Source of the DNA: Pyxicephalus adspersus
Taxonomy: Eukaryota; Chordata; Amphibia; Anura; Pyxicephalidae
DNA length: 64,000 bases
Direction of reading: 5' to 3'
Assembly: GCF_032062135.1 (NCBI RefSeq)
Contig: NC_092859.1
Location: 108,320,012-108,384,011, forward strand
A program made the translations under genes and the position numbers. A model generated the notes under the pieces. The model was not told the origin of the DNA and did not search any database. It worked only from the letters and a program-made list of their open reading frames with translations. This document shows positions 25,503 to 37,984 of this stretch, one piece after another. Position 1 is the stretch's first letter, and every line of letters begins with the position of its first letter.

Positions 25503-26070
25503 GGCTCTTAAGGGGGTCTTCCTAACTGTTGCAAAATTCTATTTTTCTCTTTTCACTGCAGCTGGATATCTTAATCATTTTAGCCATGTGCTTTGGGTCA
25601 CTGTCATACTGCAAAATTAAGTTGTGATCGATCACATCCCTCCCTGACAGTTTTGAATAATGGATAGGAATCTGCCTTAGTATTAGTATAAAGTAAACAA
25701 TTTCTAAATCAATCCATTCTTCCTTTAAGGTCTGGCATTAAATCACGCCGCTGTCTTGCCTAAATCTGACATTCAACTTCACATGCAGTTAGGGCTCTGA
25801 AGTCGTATTTGTGTGTAGAGTAGACTTCTACAAAAGGGAGTCTTCCCTAGTGGAAAATAAAATCACTCAAAAACCTGCCCTATCCTCCATAAAAGTCTGT
25901 TCCATGTAATGAATGTTTTGGTCATCCCGTGTGCTAAAAGTCAGCTCTTAGAATGGCCACAGTCTGTAGCAAGCCTGGCGACCAAAGAGGCTTCTATATA
26001 TGGCCCTAGGTTGCATATGGGCTATCTTTAAAAATATTATAGAGATTTTGGGTTCTTCACTTTGGTTGTT
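25503..26070. repeat. Possible degenerate DNA-transposon-derived repeat
   Basis: Phrases such as 'gctttgggtcactgtcatac' and 'tgatcgatcacatccctccc' recall non-coding stretches of dispersed vertebrate DNA elements. No terminal repeats were found, so class and limits are uncertain. Confidence 0.3.
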
Positions 26071-27172
26071 TGACCTCTAAAAGCCCTTGTTTAAACATAC
26101 TACACCACTAGCCATGAAGCATGGGCCATGAGCTCCCAATATAAGTCATAAAGCTACAGAATAAAACATCCGTCACTAGTTTGGTGATAAAAAAGCGGTG
26201 TTCTAAAATAGTGTTTGGCATTGCCTCCACTCTTTTGTGTTTAATTATGCAATAAACTTATGAAATATAACATTTTTCTAGCTCACCTGTTCACAAATAC
26301 ATAATTAGTTGAACATTGTCAAAAAAAGAATGAGGATACTTGCAAACACATTTCGGTAAAAGATTTTTTTTAAATAAATGGCTCACACAGAGAAATGGAA
26401 CAGACATATGAATTAGGAGGGAATATAATGTGAACAAGCACAATGCGAACACTTTCAAGCACCTATGTCTACTGAAAAAGTTTTGAAGACAAACTACAGC
26501 CCTAGCCAACTATTTGTATTCTTCCCTTGCGGAACAGAAAGCAGTCTTTCCCTCCTTCACCCAAGGAAGATTTATCCAGACCATTATCTCTGTCTACCAG
26601 TAGCTGGGAAAACCAGCCTTAAACTAATAAATAAAAGTATATTTAAATAAGTATATTTTAATATTTTAAAGCACCTCTGCTGTGTTTTATCTTTTACATT
26701 TTTTTTCACCTGAACAGTGGAGTGACATAAAAAAGCAGGTATACCTAACACTCAATTTTGTAACATAACAGGGCACCACAAAGCACCTTCTACAAAACGA
26801 GTGAACAGTAGAGACTAGTAACAGAGAAGAAATGCCCTTATGTTTACTGCTGTAGAACTAAATGATAATAAAACTATTTTAGGTAAAGTACAACCTGGCT
26901 TCACAAATGGTCTTCTTACGCCATCCAACAATAGTTGCCTAAAAAGTTATTACTGTCTAATACAATGACCCAACCATATTACACCTATCTCCTTTCAGCA
27001 TCTAGGAGCTAAGAATCAAGTTCTAGTATCATCCACTCCTGACAGCAATGCTTGGTCATAGAATTTCTAACTACAAAATTCTTAATTTGATGCACAATGT
27101 ATAGTAGTCCTTATTTTTAATATGCATATATGTATAATGTGCAATTTTTACATGCTCTAGACCAGTGTTCCT

Positions 27173-27318
27173 CACTTTCAGGTACTCAGGGAACCCCTAC
27201 TATAATGTGGTGGACAGTAGGAAGAATGTCTTCTACATTGCTAACTAGCAGGAAGAATGTCACCCGTACAGATAACCATAAAGATCATAATCCATGGAAC
27301 CCTGGTTGAGAAACACTG
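27173..27318. mobile_element. Short hAT-like element (146 bp)
   Basis: Begins cagtgttcctcactttcagg and ends 'ggttgagaaacactg', inverted termini of the CAGTG...CACTG hAT type. 'ggaagaatgtc' is repeated inside. The flanking 8-mers match at only 4 of 8 positions, so the duplication has decayed or the ends are imprecise. Confidence 0.65.
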
Positions 27319-27326
27319 GATTAAAC

Positions 27327-27395
27327 AATATTATTATTATTATTCAACAGGATTTATATAGCGCCAACATATTATAAACTGAGCACTGAGAATAC
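27327..27395 (-). mobile_element. SINE tail fragment, reverse orientation
   Basis: 'ttattattattattcaaca' followed by ggatttatatagcgccaaca is the reverse-orientation 3' tail of the SINE at 47209-47512, with head and body absent. Confidence 0.7.
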
Positions 27396-28611
27396 CAGTG
27401 TTAAAGTAGGCCTAGTGATAGGATACTGACATGTAAGGGTAATTTAGGGATGTACCAGCCTTTAGATGATGCCAAAAAAGTAAAAACACGAATAAACCAT
27501 TAAGACAGGGAACAGATTCTGATATAATCTTTATTATCCAGCTTGAGATCCAGAGTGGGTAAAAAACATATAGCACACACTATTGGTTTCTTATAATCAA
27601 TAATAAAGCTCGCTAAAGTCACTCATTTGAAATCAACATATCTTCCTTTTCTTTTTTTGGGTCTAATGTATAGCTATGAGCAGTATATTATATACTGTAT
27701 AGTGCTCTCTCTCTGTATGTATGTGTATATGTATATATATATTTTGCACTATTAAACTATCAAAGTGGTTATAGTACACCAAGCATTTCTACCAACCTTT
27801 TTAATATTGCATATGGTATTTTGAAAACCTGATAAAAAACATAAATGTAAAACAACACTTGAAAAAAAAAGCAAAGTGGGTTTGATAAATTATTTTGTAT
27901 GTTATTTGACATTATTTGCCTGCATACTAAGTGTTAAAACATCTCCTATGTTTCCACTTCAGAAAGTTGAAAGGCTTGAACTGCAGCATCTTTCCTGTTT
28001 CCCATTACATAGGAGAGTTGAGAACATTACTGCTAGCACAGTACCTGACTATAAAGTCCTACATTTGGCTGTTAGATAAAAATACATTGCATGAATCCTG
28101 TAAATAGCAGTACTATTCTGAAAGATTGAGTGCTGATAAGCTTATTTATTTCAATGTACATGGTTTTTCTTACTTTGTGGTCCATAGTAGAGCACAGGTG
28201 CACTTTAAGAGAAGTACATTTTGCTCCTAAGGCTGCATTATAAAGAAATCAATATGGCTTGGAAAGGGGAAAAACAAACATCTTCACATTAAATGTGGCT
28301 GCTTTTAAGGGACATGGCTATTCATAAATCACACACATGAGAACCATTTATTTTTACAATTGCCTCATAAACATAGTAGAGCCAGCCGTGTAAAACTGTC
28401 CAAAAGGCCTTTACTCTTATGGAGTGGGACTCAAAGCATAAATGTTGAGAGAAAATAGTCATAGTGTGGAATTTGCTTTTACTAAATGGCTATTTATGCA
28501 GAAGATATAAATCTTGCATTATAGATACTGCTGCTAGCTAGTTTCTTTAGCATCAGTTTTATGCACCAAGCCCATTTTTGACTTTCCCCCATACACCTAA
28601 AATGTCTACAT

Positions 28612-28911
28612 CGGTGTTTTTCAATCTTTTTTAAACCACAGCACAGTTTTTAAATTGAAAAAAAATCCTGTAGCACACAACAAATCAAAAATGTTACAAA
28701 ATGACACTTAGTAGCTAATTCTCGTCTCTAAGAATAAACAAGGCAATTAAGCTACCTACTGCCACTCACTGACATAGAAGAGTATTACATTACTCTGCCA
28801 GTCACTACGGCACAGACACTCTACAATGGTAATTGGATAATTTCCAACGGTACACCTGAAGATCTCTCACGGCACACTAGTGTGCCACGGCACAGTGGTT
28901 GAAAATCACTG
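28612..28911. mobile_element. hAT-type non-autonomous element (300 bp) with TSD
   Basis: Starts cggtgtttttcaatcttttt and ends 'agtggttgaaaatcactg'; termini are inverted. Left flank gtctacat and right flank gtctacac form an 8-bp duplication with one mismatch. Internal 'gtgtgccacggcacag' and 'accacagcacag' extend the subterminal pairing. No ORF. Confidence 0.85.
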
Positions 28912-31844
28912 GTCTACACCATCAACAGGTATTTCTCTTTTGCAAGGTTTTTAAAGGAATAAAATTTTGAAAAATAGGCATGCATTGCAAAAATGTCTAC
29001 ATTAAAAAAATTGCCTTAATGCACAACTTCACATCACATCAAGACTTTTGTAGGGCTGCCCCACCTCTCTTTCTCATCCTATTCGGCTTGCTCCTTTCTA
29101 CAGATTTAAAAGAGCCTCTAAAACCCATCTTTTTAAACTTGGACTACCTGTCTTCTTCTGTTTCCTAAACCCTTACTATTTCACACCATACATTATGGAT
29201 TCAGCATCAATTTAAAGGACTGTACAGGTAGTCATTTTCTGGTAAATATATACAGCAAATATAACCTTAAAAAACTCGGAATTTTCAAAAATCCCGCACT
29301 CCTCCGGAGGTTGCCAGATTTTTGAATATCAACCTGTACTAACATGCCTCAATTTGTAGCAGGCTGTAGTACGAGTAAGGGAAGGATCTGTGTCCATCAA
29401 AAAAAAAAAAAAGATTTTATAGTAAGGTATACAAAAATCCTATTTTCTTTCCTGTTTATTGAGGAACGCAGGAAGTCTTGTAGTTTATGGATGTCTAAAA
29501 ACAGCCTAATTGTAGGGTAGACCACAAAGCAAACTATCCAACAGGTCCCAGATACATAACTGTGTACTGCCTACAGTTCAAGAAGTCATGCAAAGGTGTT
29601 TACAACCAAAATGACACGAAGGGGGGGGATAATTTCACCTAAAGCCCAGCAGGCAACTGACTCAAAATGTCCGGGACACATCCCAAGACATCCATGGCTA
29701 CAAAGTGTAGAGGGTACTCTGACAATGTATGGTTTGAAGAACTTCACTTGCCATCTTAAGAGGTCTTGCCCCTCCCTGATGGGCGATGTGCATTAGCATG
29801 AGATAAACTTACAAGTACTTGGAGAGGCATCACTTTTAGCAAGGGTATATGCACTAAAAGAATGCTTATGACTCCTCCTTAGACCAACAGGCTGGATCAA
29901 ATAATTTCAAGAACTGGCAGCTGAAAATCTTCCTGACTGTAGAGATATAAGGCTAAGATCTGGAACTACTTTTATAGCACTCAAATGCTATAGAAATAGA
30001 AGATGTCAGCATGGAAGACTACCAACAAGCCCATAGTTCACAGGCAATATCTGATAGGAGGGAAATTTCCCAAAAGAAGAATGCACTCTGAAGTCTAATA
30101 GATCTCCCAGAAGAAACAAAATTTTATGTGAAATAAACATTATGAGGATTTAGCAGACTTAGGAGTTTCTGGTATTGTCAGCAGGTTTGAGGGATCTATA
30201 TACTGAACCTGTAGATGGGATGAGGAGAAGAGGATTTACTCTGCTTATCCTTGGACTTCTTTCACTAAGGAATGTGAGTGCTCTTGTCAATGGAGGCATC
30301 TTTCATAATGTCAATAAAGCTTGGACAGCACTTCAAAGCTACCCTGGTATTAGAAAGAAAAGCAACCTATGTGGAACACAGTTCCCAAGGGTCACTTCCA
30401 GGCTATCCCCACAAAGGTCAGGTCTGCAAATGAGGCACTCTTAGGTCAGAGATAACTGAAAGCTGCAAATGGAAATAAAACTCCTGAAATAAAACAAATA
30501 ATAAAATGAATTCTGACTGGAAAAAAAATAATAGGATAAATGGTCCTAGAAAAAAAAAAGTTGATCTTTTTTTTTTTTTTTCTTACAGAAGAGCTGCATA
30601 GTAGGAGGGAATATCCAGACTGGCCTGCATTATTTTGTTTGTTTGCTAGTGTCCAATCCTCCAGGAGGCAGCAGTATTACCCAAAGCTTTAGGAAATATA
30701 TATATAGTACAATGTTTCAATGTTTATTGATGTTTGTATGGATGATAAAAAGGTAGCACAGCTATATTCATCTTAAAAGCCAAGGGAGCCACAAGCATAA
30801 ACAAAGCAGTGAAAAACTATAGCTAGCAAGAAATTACATTTTTCAACTTTGTGACTCTCAACAAGTTTAACAATCATACATTAATCTCACAATCTATATT
30901 TAAATGGTTTCCCTCTAATAATGGCTGTGATAAAAAGTCTGAATGTTGATTGCAACATAAAAATTTTGCATACAAGTCTGGAAACAAAACTGTAAAATGG
31001 GAATTAACGATAACATTTCTTCATAGTTCTGCATCATAATATGAGTGCTATTATTATCATATTTTAGGAGAGGTCCACTTTCTAACCACACACTCTGATA
31101 TCATATTGCTATATATTACCAAAATGCCTGTTTATTTTCTCATACCTGTGAATTATTTCATGTGTGCCTATTAATTGAACTCTTGTATACAGTTTATTTT
31201 TGTAAATCAGGTGAACCTCTGAATGCCTTCTGAAATACTCCAGGTCCCTGGATCTAGGGCTATTTAAATGCAAGTACTGAAGGTGCTTAGGTTATTATAA
31301 CCATCTTTATTGGTTTAAAGAGACCTTGACACCTAGTGCATGCTGCAAAGGGACTGTATCTCTGCAAGGAGCATCCTGTAACTCGTTTTACCTGCGCTCC
31401 CTTACAGATTGTTGTTCCTTCACATTTGGCCTTCAAACAGGCTGTGTTTGCAACTCAGAGCAGTGATGAGGTCACTGTCATGGGACAGCGCCTTGGTATA
31501 GCAACTGACAGTCATCACATGAAAGCAGATACATGCACCATCACATGCCAGTCATTCTCACCAGCTATGGGGAAGCAATGAACTGCAAGGGAGTTCTGGT
31601 AAGATAAGTGGCAGGGATATGAGTTATTCCTGGGATAGAGGCTAAAAGGTAAGCGTATCCCCAACTTTAGGGTTTAACTCTTTGACAGTCTACTTAAAAA
31701 ACTAAAAAAAAGTATTAGCTGTAGTTATAAGTTGTGGTGAACGTTTTTGTTTAGAAAGCTGAAACAAGGCAAATTTACTTGGGAAGAGATATGTAAGACA
31801 CAGTTTATTCTGTGGTATCCTTAAACCTAAAGGTCTATGCTTAC
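28912..31844. other. Non-coding stretch; possible unclassified element near 29380-30690
   Basis: 29400-29475 and 30560-30690 have sharp A/T runs bordering 'ctttcctgtttattgaggaa' and 'ccaatcctccaggaggcagc', which suggest ends of a ~1.3-kb inserted element. I could not show terminal inverted repeats or coding potential. No CDC123 exon was found here. Confidence 0.3.
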
Positions 31845-31961
31845 TTGATCAACATTTTCCTCGCCTCCTTGATTTGCTCCTTTTGTCAGTTCATCCCAGG
31901 TGAACAGCAATGAGTCTGTTACCTCTCCAAATGGGTTTATGTCAATCAACCAAACTTTACC
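31845..31961 (-). CDS. CDC123: CDC123 coding exon with LIDINPFG ATP-grasp motif (117 nt)
   Basis: Thirty-nine codons, phase 0 to phase 0, with acceptor tttgtag and donor gtaagc. The peptide begins GKVWLIDINPFGEVTDSL, continues LFTWDELTKGANQ and ends with the acidic tail GGEENVDQ. The D and N of LIDxNPFG (human D246 and N248) are the conserved metal-ATP ligands and are kept; the residue between them is isoleucine here and phenylalanine in human. This is the last exon I can identify. The following exon should encode the VQPSPYLSYRLPKDF segment and was not seen. Confidence 0.97.
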
Positions 31962-32952
31962 CTACAAACATGAAGCCTTTAGATTAAAAAATTATTCTGA
32001 ACAGAGCATATACTGATTGTAGCAACACAAGTGCACATACTCCCATTAAAGCAAAACATGTAAGATTTCATAGCATAGAGGGACAAAACCAAAATCTCTA
32101 GAATAGAAATCTAGCATTGCTGCGCACCAGACATAAAATAAACATTCATCACTGGGTCTCCTCTATGTTTGAAAAAACAAGGACATGAAATTGCTCTGAT
32201 ATACCATATGGAATGCAACACTGACTGCAAAAAAGAAATTAAGTTAGCAAATACTGAACCAAAAACACATTATTTGTTATATTAAATCCCATAAATCCAG
32301 AGGTATATAAACTCAAGGGAGAGCATAACCCTAAAAGATAGGACCTCTTCTAAGATACATTTTTAAAAATAACAATAGAGGACAAAACAAGTTCTCAAAT
32401 GTTAAATGCATATTCTCATCTGATTCACCAGAGTCAGTTTTTTTCAGATTGAAGACTTTATCACAGGTTTTGATAACTGTACAGGCAGAAAGCTTTTACA
32501 GAATTGCAATAAACTTTAACTGAAAATATGTTTCTGATAATATATACAGTGATAAGGATTTATATAATATATATATACAGGGTATTTTTAATTCAGTGCA
32601 CTGATTAGGGTTATGTTTTATCCAGGATTACTTTAACCATGTTATTATTTGAGTGCACTCTACACATGACAAATATTTTGCATTTTTAAATTTTTAAACA
32701 AAATAGGTGCTTAAATGTATATTTAATATATATCCTTTCTAATAAGGTTTTATTTAGCATTAGCAGCATTAAGGCCAGGAATTTCCAAAGCAATTATTAT
32801 TGCCCCAAGAGTAATGAGACCATCCACCTAATTTATAAAACATCTGGAGGTCAACAGGTGGTCACCAGATTAAAAAAAATCAATTGGGGACAATTTATCT
32901 TTGGAGGTCTCTACAGCACTTCACAGCAGTCCCTAGTCATGAATGTGAGGTG

Positions 32953-33243
32953 GTGGCTATGTACATTTGGTTCAATATTTGTGGTTAGAAAGGATCTTTC
33001 ACAATCGAAGGACAAAAGACTGAACAATACATGAGCGTGTGCTGTACATACAGCACTGTTCTCCTCTATGAAGAGGGGAGAACGACAGAGCAGCACTTTG
33101 CTGTGCTCTATCCCCTTCAATTCCATTGCGATCGTTCGTCAGGACTGATCCATGAATGACGAGCATTGCCAGATTCTTGTCCAATATCAGCCCTGAGGAG
33201 ATTATCGGATGAGAATCATCTGGCATGCGTACACAGCTTTAAA
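32953..33243. mobile_element. 'GTACAC' MITE, copy 1 (decayed)
   Basis: The left end resembles 'gctgcgtacac' (here gctatgtacatttgg) and the right end reads 'gcgtacacagctttaaa'. The interior aligns with 61324-61731 in reverse orientation ('attcatggatc', 'gaaaggatctttcacaatc'). It lies in a CDC123 3' intron region or just past the last identified exon side. Confidence 0.7.
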
Positions 33244-33347
33244 TAGTCAGCTGCCAGCAATAGCAGACTTGAGTCGTCTCAACTTTGTGTTGGTGCTGGC
33301 CTCATTTATCAGAGGGCTTTGCTTTGTGTGTCAGTGATGATGTGTAA

Positions 33348-33525
33348 TATTTATATAAGTATTTGCATAGCACTTGACAAACATCAGTCATGTCAAAAGC
33401 TGTCCGTCAAGGAGGTTTTACAATCTAATGTCCCTATTATAGTCACATGTCACCAACACAGTCTAAGGACATTTTTTTTGGGGGGGACCAATTAACCTAT
33501 CCACATGTTTTTTGGAATGTGGGAG
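33348..33525 (-). mobile_element. Decayed SINE fragment, reverse orientation
   Basis: 'caatctaatgtccctattat' and 'ccacatgttttttggaatgt' match the body of the SINE at 38843-39095. The tail is strongly mutated and the tRNA-like head is absent. Confidence 0.65.
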
Positions 33526-33691
33526 GAGTGCCTCTCTCTTCTTTGCCATTCCCCTTTCCAGTAAGAGATATGTACACTGTGAGTACACCCATAGCAAACA
33601 TAATGATGACTGCTGTGTATTTACTAAAATTATAACAACTATAACTAAAGCTGCTGGTATGAAGTGGAATTGCTGACAGTATTCACAAGTA

Positions 33692-34928
33692 CAGTTAGGT
33701 CCAGAAATTTTTGGACATTTTTTTTCTAATGTTGGTTCTGTACATTACCACAATTCATTTTAAATGAAATAACAAAAGTTGAACTGCAGACCTTCAACTT
33801 TAATTCAGTGGGTTGAACAAAAGATTGCAAAAAAAAATGTGAGGAACTAAAGCTTTTTTTAAACAATTACTTCATTTCAGGGGCTCAAAAGTAATTGGAC
33901 AATTGACTCAAAGACCTGGATTTCCACAGAACACAACAGTGGTGGATGATCACAGAATCATTTGCATGGTGAAAAGAAACCCCTTCACAACAGCCAACCA
34001 AGTGATCAACACTCTCCAGGAAGTAGGGATATCCAAGTCTACCATAAAGAGAAGACTGCATGAAAGTAAATACAAAGGGTGTACTGCAAGGTGCAATCCA
34101 CTCATAAACCTTAGGAATAGAAAGGTTAGATTGGACTTTGCTCAAAAACATCTAAAAAAGCCAGCACAGTTCTGGAAAAACCTTCTTTGGACAGATGAAA
34201 CCAAGATCAACCTTTACTAGAATGATGGCAAGAAAAATGTATGGAGAAGGCATGGAACAGCTCATCATCCAAAGCATACCACATCATCTGTAAAACATGG
34301 CGGAGGCAGTGTGATGGCTTGGGCGTGCATGGCTGCCAGTGGCACTGGGACACTAGTGTCTATCCATGATGTGACACAGGACAGAAGCAGCCAAATTAAT
34401 TCTGAGGTGTTCAGAGACATACTGTCTGCTGAAATCCGGCTAAATGCAGTCAAATTGATTGGGAGGCGTTTCATAATACAGATAGACAATGACCCAAAAC
34501 ATACAGCCAAAGCAACCCAGGAGTTTATTAAAGCAAAGAAGTTGAATATTCTACAATGGTCAAGCCAATCACCTGATCTGAACCCAATTGAGCATTTCAC
34601 TTGTTCAAGACTAAACTTCGGACAGAAAGGCCCACAAACAAACAGCAACTGAAAAGCCGCGACAGTAAAGGACTGGCAGGGCATTTAAAAGGAGGAAACC
34701 CAGCATCTGGTGATGTCCATGAGTTCAAGACTACAGGGTGTCATTGCCAACAAAGGGTTTTCAACCAAGTATTAGAAATGAACATTTTACTTTCAGCTTT
34801 TTAATTTGTCCAATTACTTTTGAGCCCCTGAAATGAAGTGCATCTGAGTTATTTCATTTTAAAAAATTGTGGTAATGTACAAAATTAGAAAAAAGTTGTT
34901 TCTGTCCAAATATTTATGGACCTAACTG
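33692..34928 (+). mobile_element. Tc1-type transposon with terminal repeats, TA target sites
   Basis: Termini CAGTTAGGTCCAGAAATTTT and, on the right, the complement ending 'atggacctaactg', flanked by TA at 33690-33691 and 34929-34930. The arms also share 'acttcatttcaggggctcaa' (near 33869) and 'ttgagcccctgaaatgaagt' (near 34822), so the terminal inverted repeats are long, about 210 bp left and 123 bp right. Total 1237 bp. The transposase inside is truncated and broken. The whole sits in the 3529-bp CDC123 intron. Confidence 0.95.
33903..34804 (+). pseudogene. Tc1-like transposase, N-terminally deleted, one stop and one frameshift
   Basis: The frame contains the second helix-turn-helix part (TTANQVINTLQEVGISKSTI), then LLWTDETKINLY with the first catalytic D, a TAG at 34218-34220 where family members read glutamine, and the same frame resuming through HGGGSVMAWACMAASGTG, IDNDPKHTAKATQEF and SPDLNPIEH. 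Counting from the first D of DNDPKHT to the E of PIEH gives 34 residues between, the DD34E spacing of Tc1. After IEH a frameshift (~34595) moves the C-terminus (TKLRTERPTNKQQLKS) to another frame. The first HTH subdomain is missing because sequence directly after the left arm is deleted. Confidence 0.95.
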
Positions 34929-35490
34929 TATATTGTTATCATAAACAGGAGTTTTGGGATCCTTGATTTAGATGATACAATCCAGTATTCTCCACAGATT
35001 TTTTTTTAAGATGGGTGGGAAGAAGCTGTAGGCTGGTGGAAGCCTCTGTATTGTGACCCAACTTTTCAGTAACCACCCAAAATGTGCTTAAAAAGTGGTG
35101 GGTGGTGACCCCCGGGTAAAGAACCCTGGGGAGCACATTGAAGTCTGTATAAGAAATATGGCTTTTGCTGGATAAATGAGAACCATTAATATTACCCATT
35201 AATTACTTCCTAAATGCAGATTTTAAGGATCTGTGTCAATAGGCTTCTTCTGTAAAAAATGCTGATGAATATGTATATTAGTTGTGTAAACAAAACTAAC
35301 TTTCTGTCAATTTTTCTGTCAATACTCTTGCCATACAAAGCAACTTGTAAGTGCTACAGCACATTTTTCAAATATACTAATTATTATTTACAGTAACAAT
35401 GATAAATGAAAACTATTTGTTTAACAAATGCATTTATCTAGTTGCTGAATGTATTCACACTTTGGGTTTAAGGAGAAATATTTCACTTAC

Positions 35491-35519
35491 CTCACTGTCT
35501 CTGTATATGTCAAAAACAA
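35491..35519 (-). CDS. CDC123: CDC123 coding microexon (F)VFDIYRDSE (29 nt)
   Basis: A 29-nt exon: TT completes phenylalanine, then VFDIYRDSE in phase 0, with acceptor tcttatag and donor gtaagt. The aspartate in FDIYRD corresponds to human D233, one of the acidic residues that hold Mg-ATP in the ATP-grasp site as recalled. Because 29 is not a multiple of three, skipping this exon would frameshift the message, so it must be constitutive in functional transcripts. The length, phase and peptide all fit the gap between the flanking exons exactly. Confidence 0.95.
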
Positions 35520-36572
35520 CTATAAGACAACAACAACAAAAAAAAAAGCTGTTAAAATGTACAGAACCTGTGATATACATGAAAGTTATTTTAGAAGCTG
35601 TTTGTTTCTTTTTCTATAGTTCTTTAGATCAAGCAAATAAATGGTTTGCTTGGGTAAGAAAAGGTCAGAGATGCTTGCATGTTTAACAGATACTTTTTTT
35701 CAAATTTGACAAAAGAACTTGGTAAATGATATAATCACCTAATGTTTATATATGTTAAACAAAAGATACAGCAAATTACTCAAAGTATAGAAAAATCAAA
35801 ATTAGGAGTTTAGGGAGAACAAGGATTTTAATGTCCATTTGCAATATCAATAATCACGGGAGGATCATCAGGAACACATTCGCAACCTCTACCAAGACCT
35901 TTGTTCAAAACAATGTGCTAGTCTTTGTTTCATGGAATTTGGTTGAATATCAATGGAGTTCCCAGTTTCAACAAATTTACCGACCCCGCATCCTTATCTA
36001 ACAAAACCTTTATCCTGGGCATATTGAATACACAGGCCAGTTTTTACTTGAAAAGGCCTAGGGTAGGTGGTCCTCTGTCTATCTATTTATCTAAAATAAT
36101 AATTCTTGGCAACCCCCCCCCATCATGTCAGATGCCCTTTACCCGGGGACTACTTGTACCAGAAATGATAGTAAATTAAGACTTCCTCCAGTAATTCGGG
36201 CCCACCACTTACTGTTTTAAATACACCTGAGACTATACTGATTTATGTCACCTGAGACTATACTAAAGTTTTACTGACCCCACTGAATGATCAATGATAC
36301 AGTCAGGGGAAGGGCAGGGAAACTTTGTATATATAAATGTGTCTCTTACAGGACCAGTCAGAAAGACATTAGGCCTTGATTCCAAAAAAGTGCATTGTTC
36401 TATGTCATATTGCAAGCGCACAGCCACCTGCGTGTCTGTCCGTGCTGCTGACTCTATTCATTACAATGAATCCTTACCAAAGCTAACATTTTCTTTATGT
36501 CAAACACAACAACATAGTTTGGATATGCAACGCATGATCAGAAATGCTAAAGGTTTGACAATAAATACTTAC

Positions 36573-36695
36573 AGTCTTCATCCAAAAAATTATACTGAAT
36601 GTGTTTCTTGAAGAATTCCTGTATAGCTCCTTGGATATCCCCTTTTTGTTTACAGATATGATCATAATATTGAGTATAATCTCTCTGTGAGATAC
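36573..36695 (-). CDS. CDC123: CDC123 coding exon ISQRDYTQYYDHI... (123 nt)
   Basis: The first two bases (GT) complete glycine, 40 codons follow, and a final T begins the next phenylalanine codon. The peptide runs ISQRDYTQYYDHICKQKG to KKHIQYNFLDED, matching human ~190-229. Acceptor gtctgtag and donor gtaagt are both standard. Substitutions relative to human are concentrated in the KQKEEIRRCIQDF helix (KQKGDIQGAIQEF here), which looks like ordinary divergence. Confidence 0.97.
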
Positions 36696-37449
36696 CTACA
36701 GACAAATATAGACAAAAGAAGTTGTAAAGGATCTGTTGGTACTGTGTAGGAGCCAGATATCCAGGAAGAACAGTTTGACACTAACACTTCGAAACGAGGC
36801 AGAAATCTCACCAGGAACAATCACCAAGATATGAACCCAGCATACATAAGAAAAAAGAAATATTTCTCATTCTTCAAAGAAATTGAAATAATTATCTAGA
36901 CATCTTGCAACACCCATTTCTCCAGGTGACATGTCTGCCCACCTATGGCCATCTTTAGGGTATACAAGAATAGAAAATAGCTTTAGAATCCAAAATAAAC
37001 CATTTCACAAGAATGAAATGTAATAACAGAAAAAATGACTGGTCCTAAAACTGCATATATTGTGAATTGTAAAATATATCTGTGTATTTTTCCTGCAGTG
37101 TGCATATTTTAATGCATAACTGTCATCTGTTTTTCAATGTTAGCTAATTGTAAAGTAAATTTAATTATTTCATTTTCCTTACATGAGACTCCATTGTACT
37201 ATTTCCAATTTCATACAGGCAATGAATGTAATCAGCTCAATAACGTAACCTTATCCAGCAAGAACTGGGTGGAGAGGTTAGTGCAGGTTCACAACCTCAT
37301 CCTTTAATTACGTCACTCACAGAGGCTTAAAAAAAAAGGAGCTAAAAATGGAGTAACAATGATCTATACTCCTGCAATCCTACAATTTCATGCAAAGAAA
37401 CAGTTTCCCTAGGGATCAGGCAGATTGGTGAGGTTATTATAAAACAAAA

Positions 37450-37457
37450 ATATATAT

Positions 37458-37516
<59 letters not shown>

Positions 37517-37520
37517 TATA
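37450..37520. repeat. (TA)n microsatellite
   Basis: Almost pure alternating TA over ~70 bp with two interruptions at the left. It lies in the 3056-bp CDC123 intron and is followed by a short (CA) stretch. Confidence 0.95.
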
Positions 37521-37984
37521 CATACACACACATACACCAGGGTTGCCACCTTAGACCCCTCCACATTTTATATTTTAGATTATTCCCTGTTTACAGTATA
37601 CATCCTTTGTATGAAAAGTATTTTACACAACTCAGACTTGGCATTTTCCTTCATGACGTTTTTTTTTTTTGCCTCGAAGGAACAAGTTCTGCTATTAAGG
37701 TACAAGGTACTTTATGGCACTAATCCTCTGGAGAGCTGCCTAAGGCACTTCCACCCACATTTGACAAAACCCTAATGTTCGCTCCATACTTAGCGGTCTG
37801 ATGTTCAACATTACCAATTATATTTATTTTAACATTACATGCTATACGAGTTGAAAATGCCCTCATTGAATATACAAGCAACTGATGTGCTGGCCAACTT
37901 GAAGTTCCTTTTCTTTTGTTACCGGTGAAGTAGTAAAATACATGGTATTCAGTAAAAACAAGCCAAAAATTCTGAAATACCCAT

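Noticed and set aside
28980..29180. Coding remnant of a CR1/Rex-like LINE (…LKEPLKPIFLNLDYL)
   Set aside because: A faint resemblance to the ORF2 C-terminus of such elements, but only ~15 residues and no other block; not enough to call.
36224..36264. Direct repeat cacctgagactatact, two copies
   Set aside because: A 16-bp duplication 25 bp apart with no element between; likely slippage.
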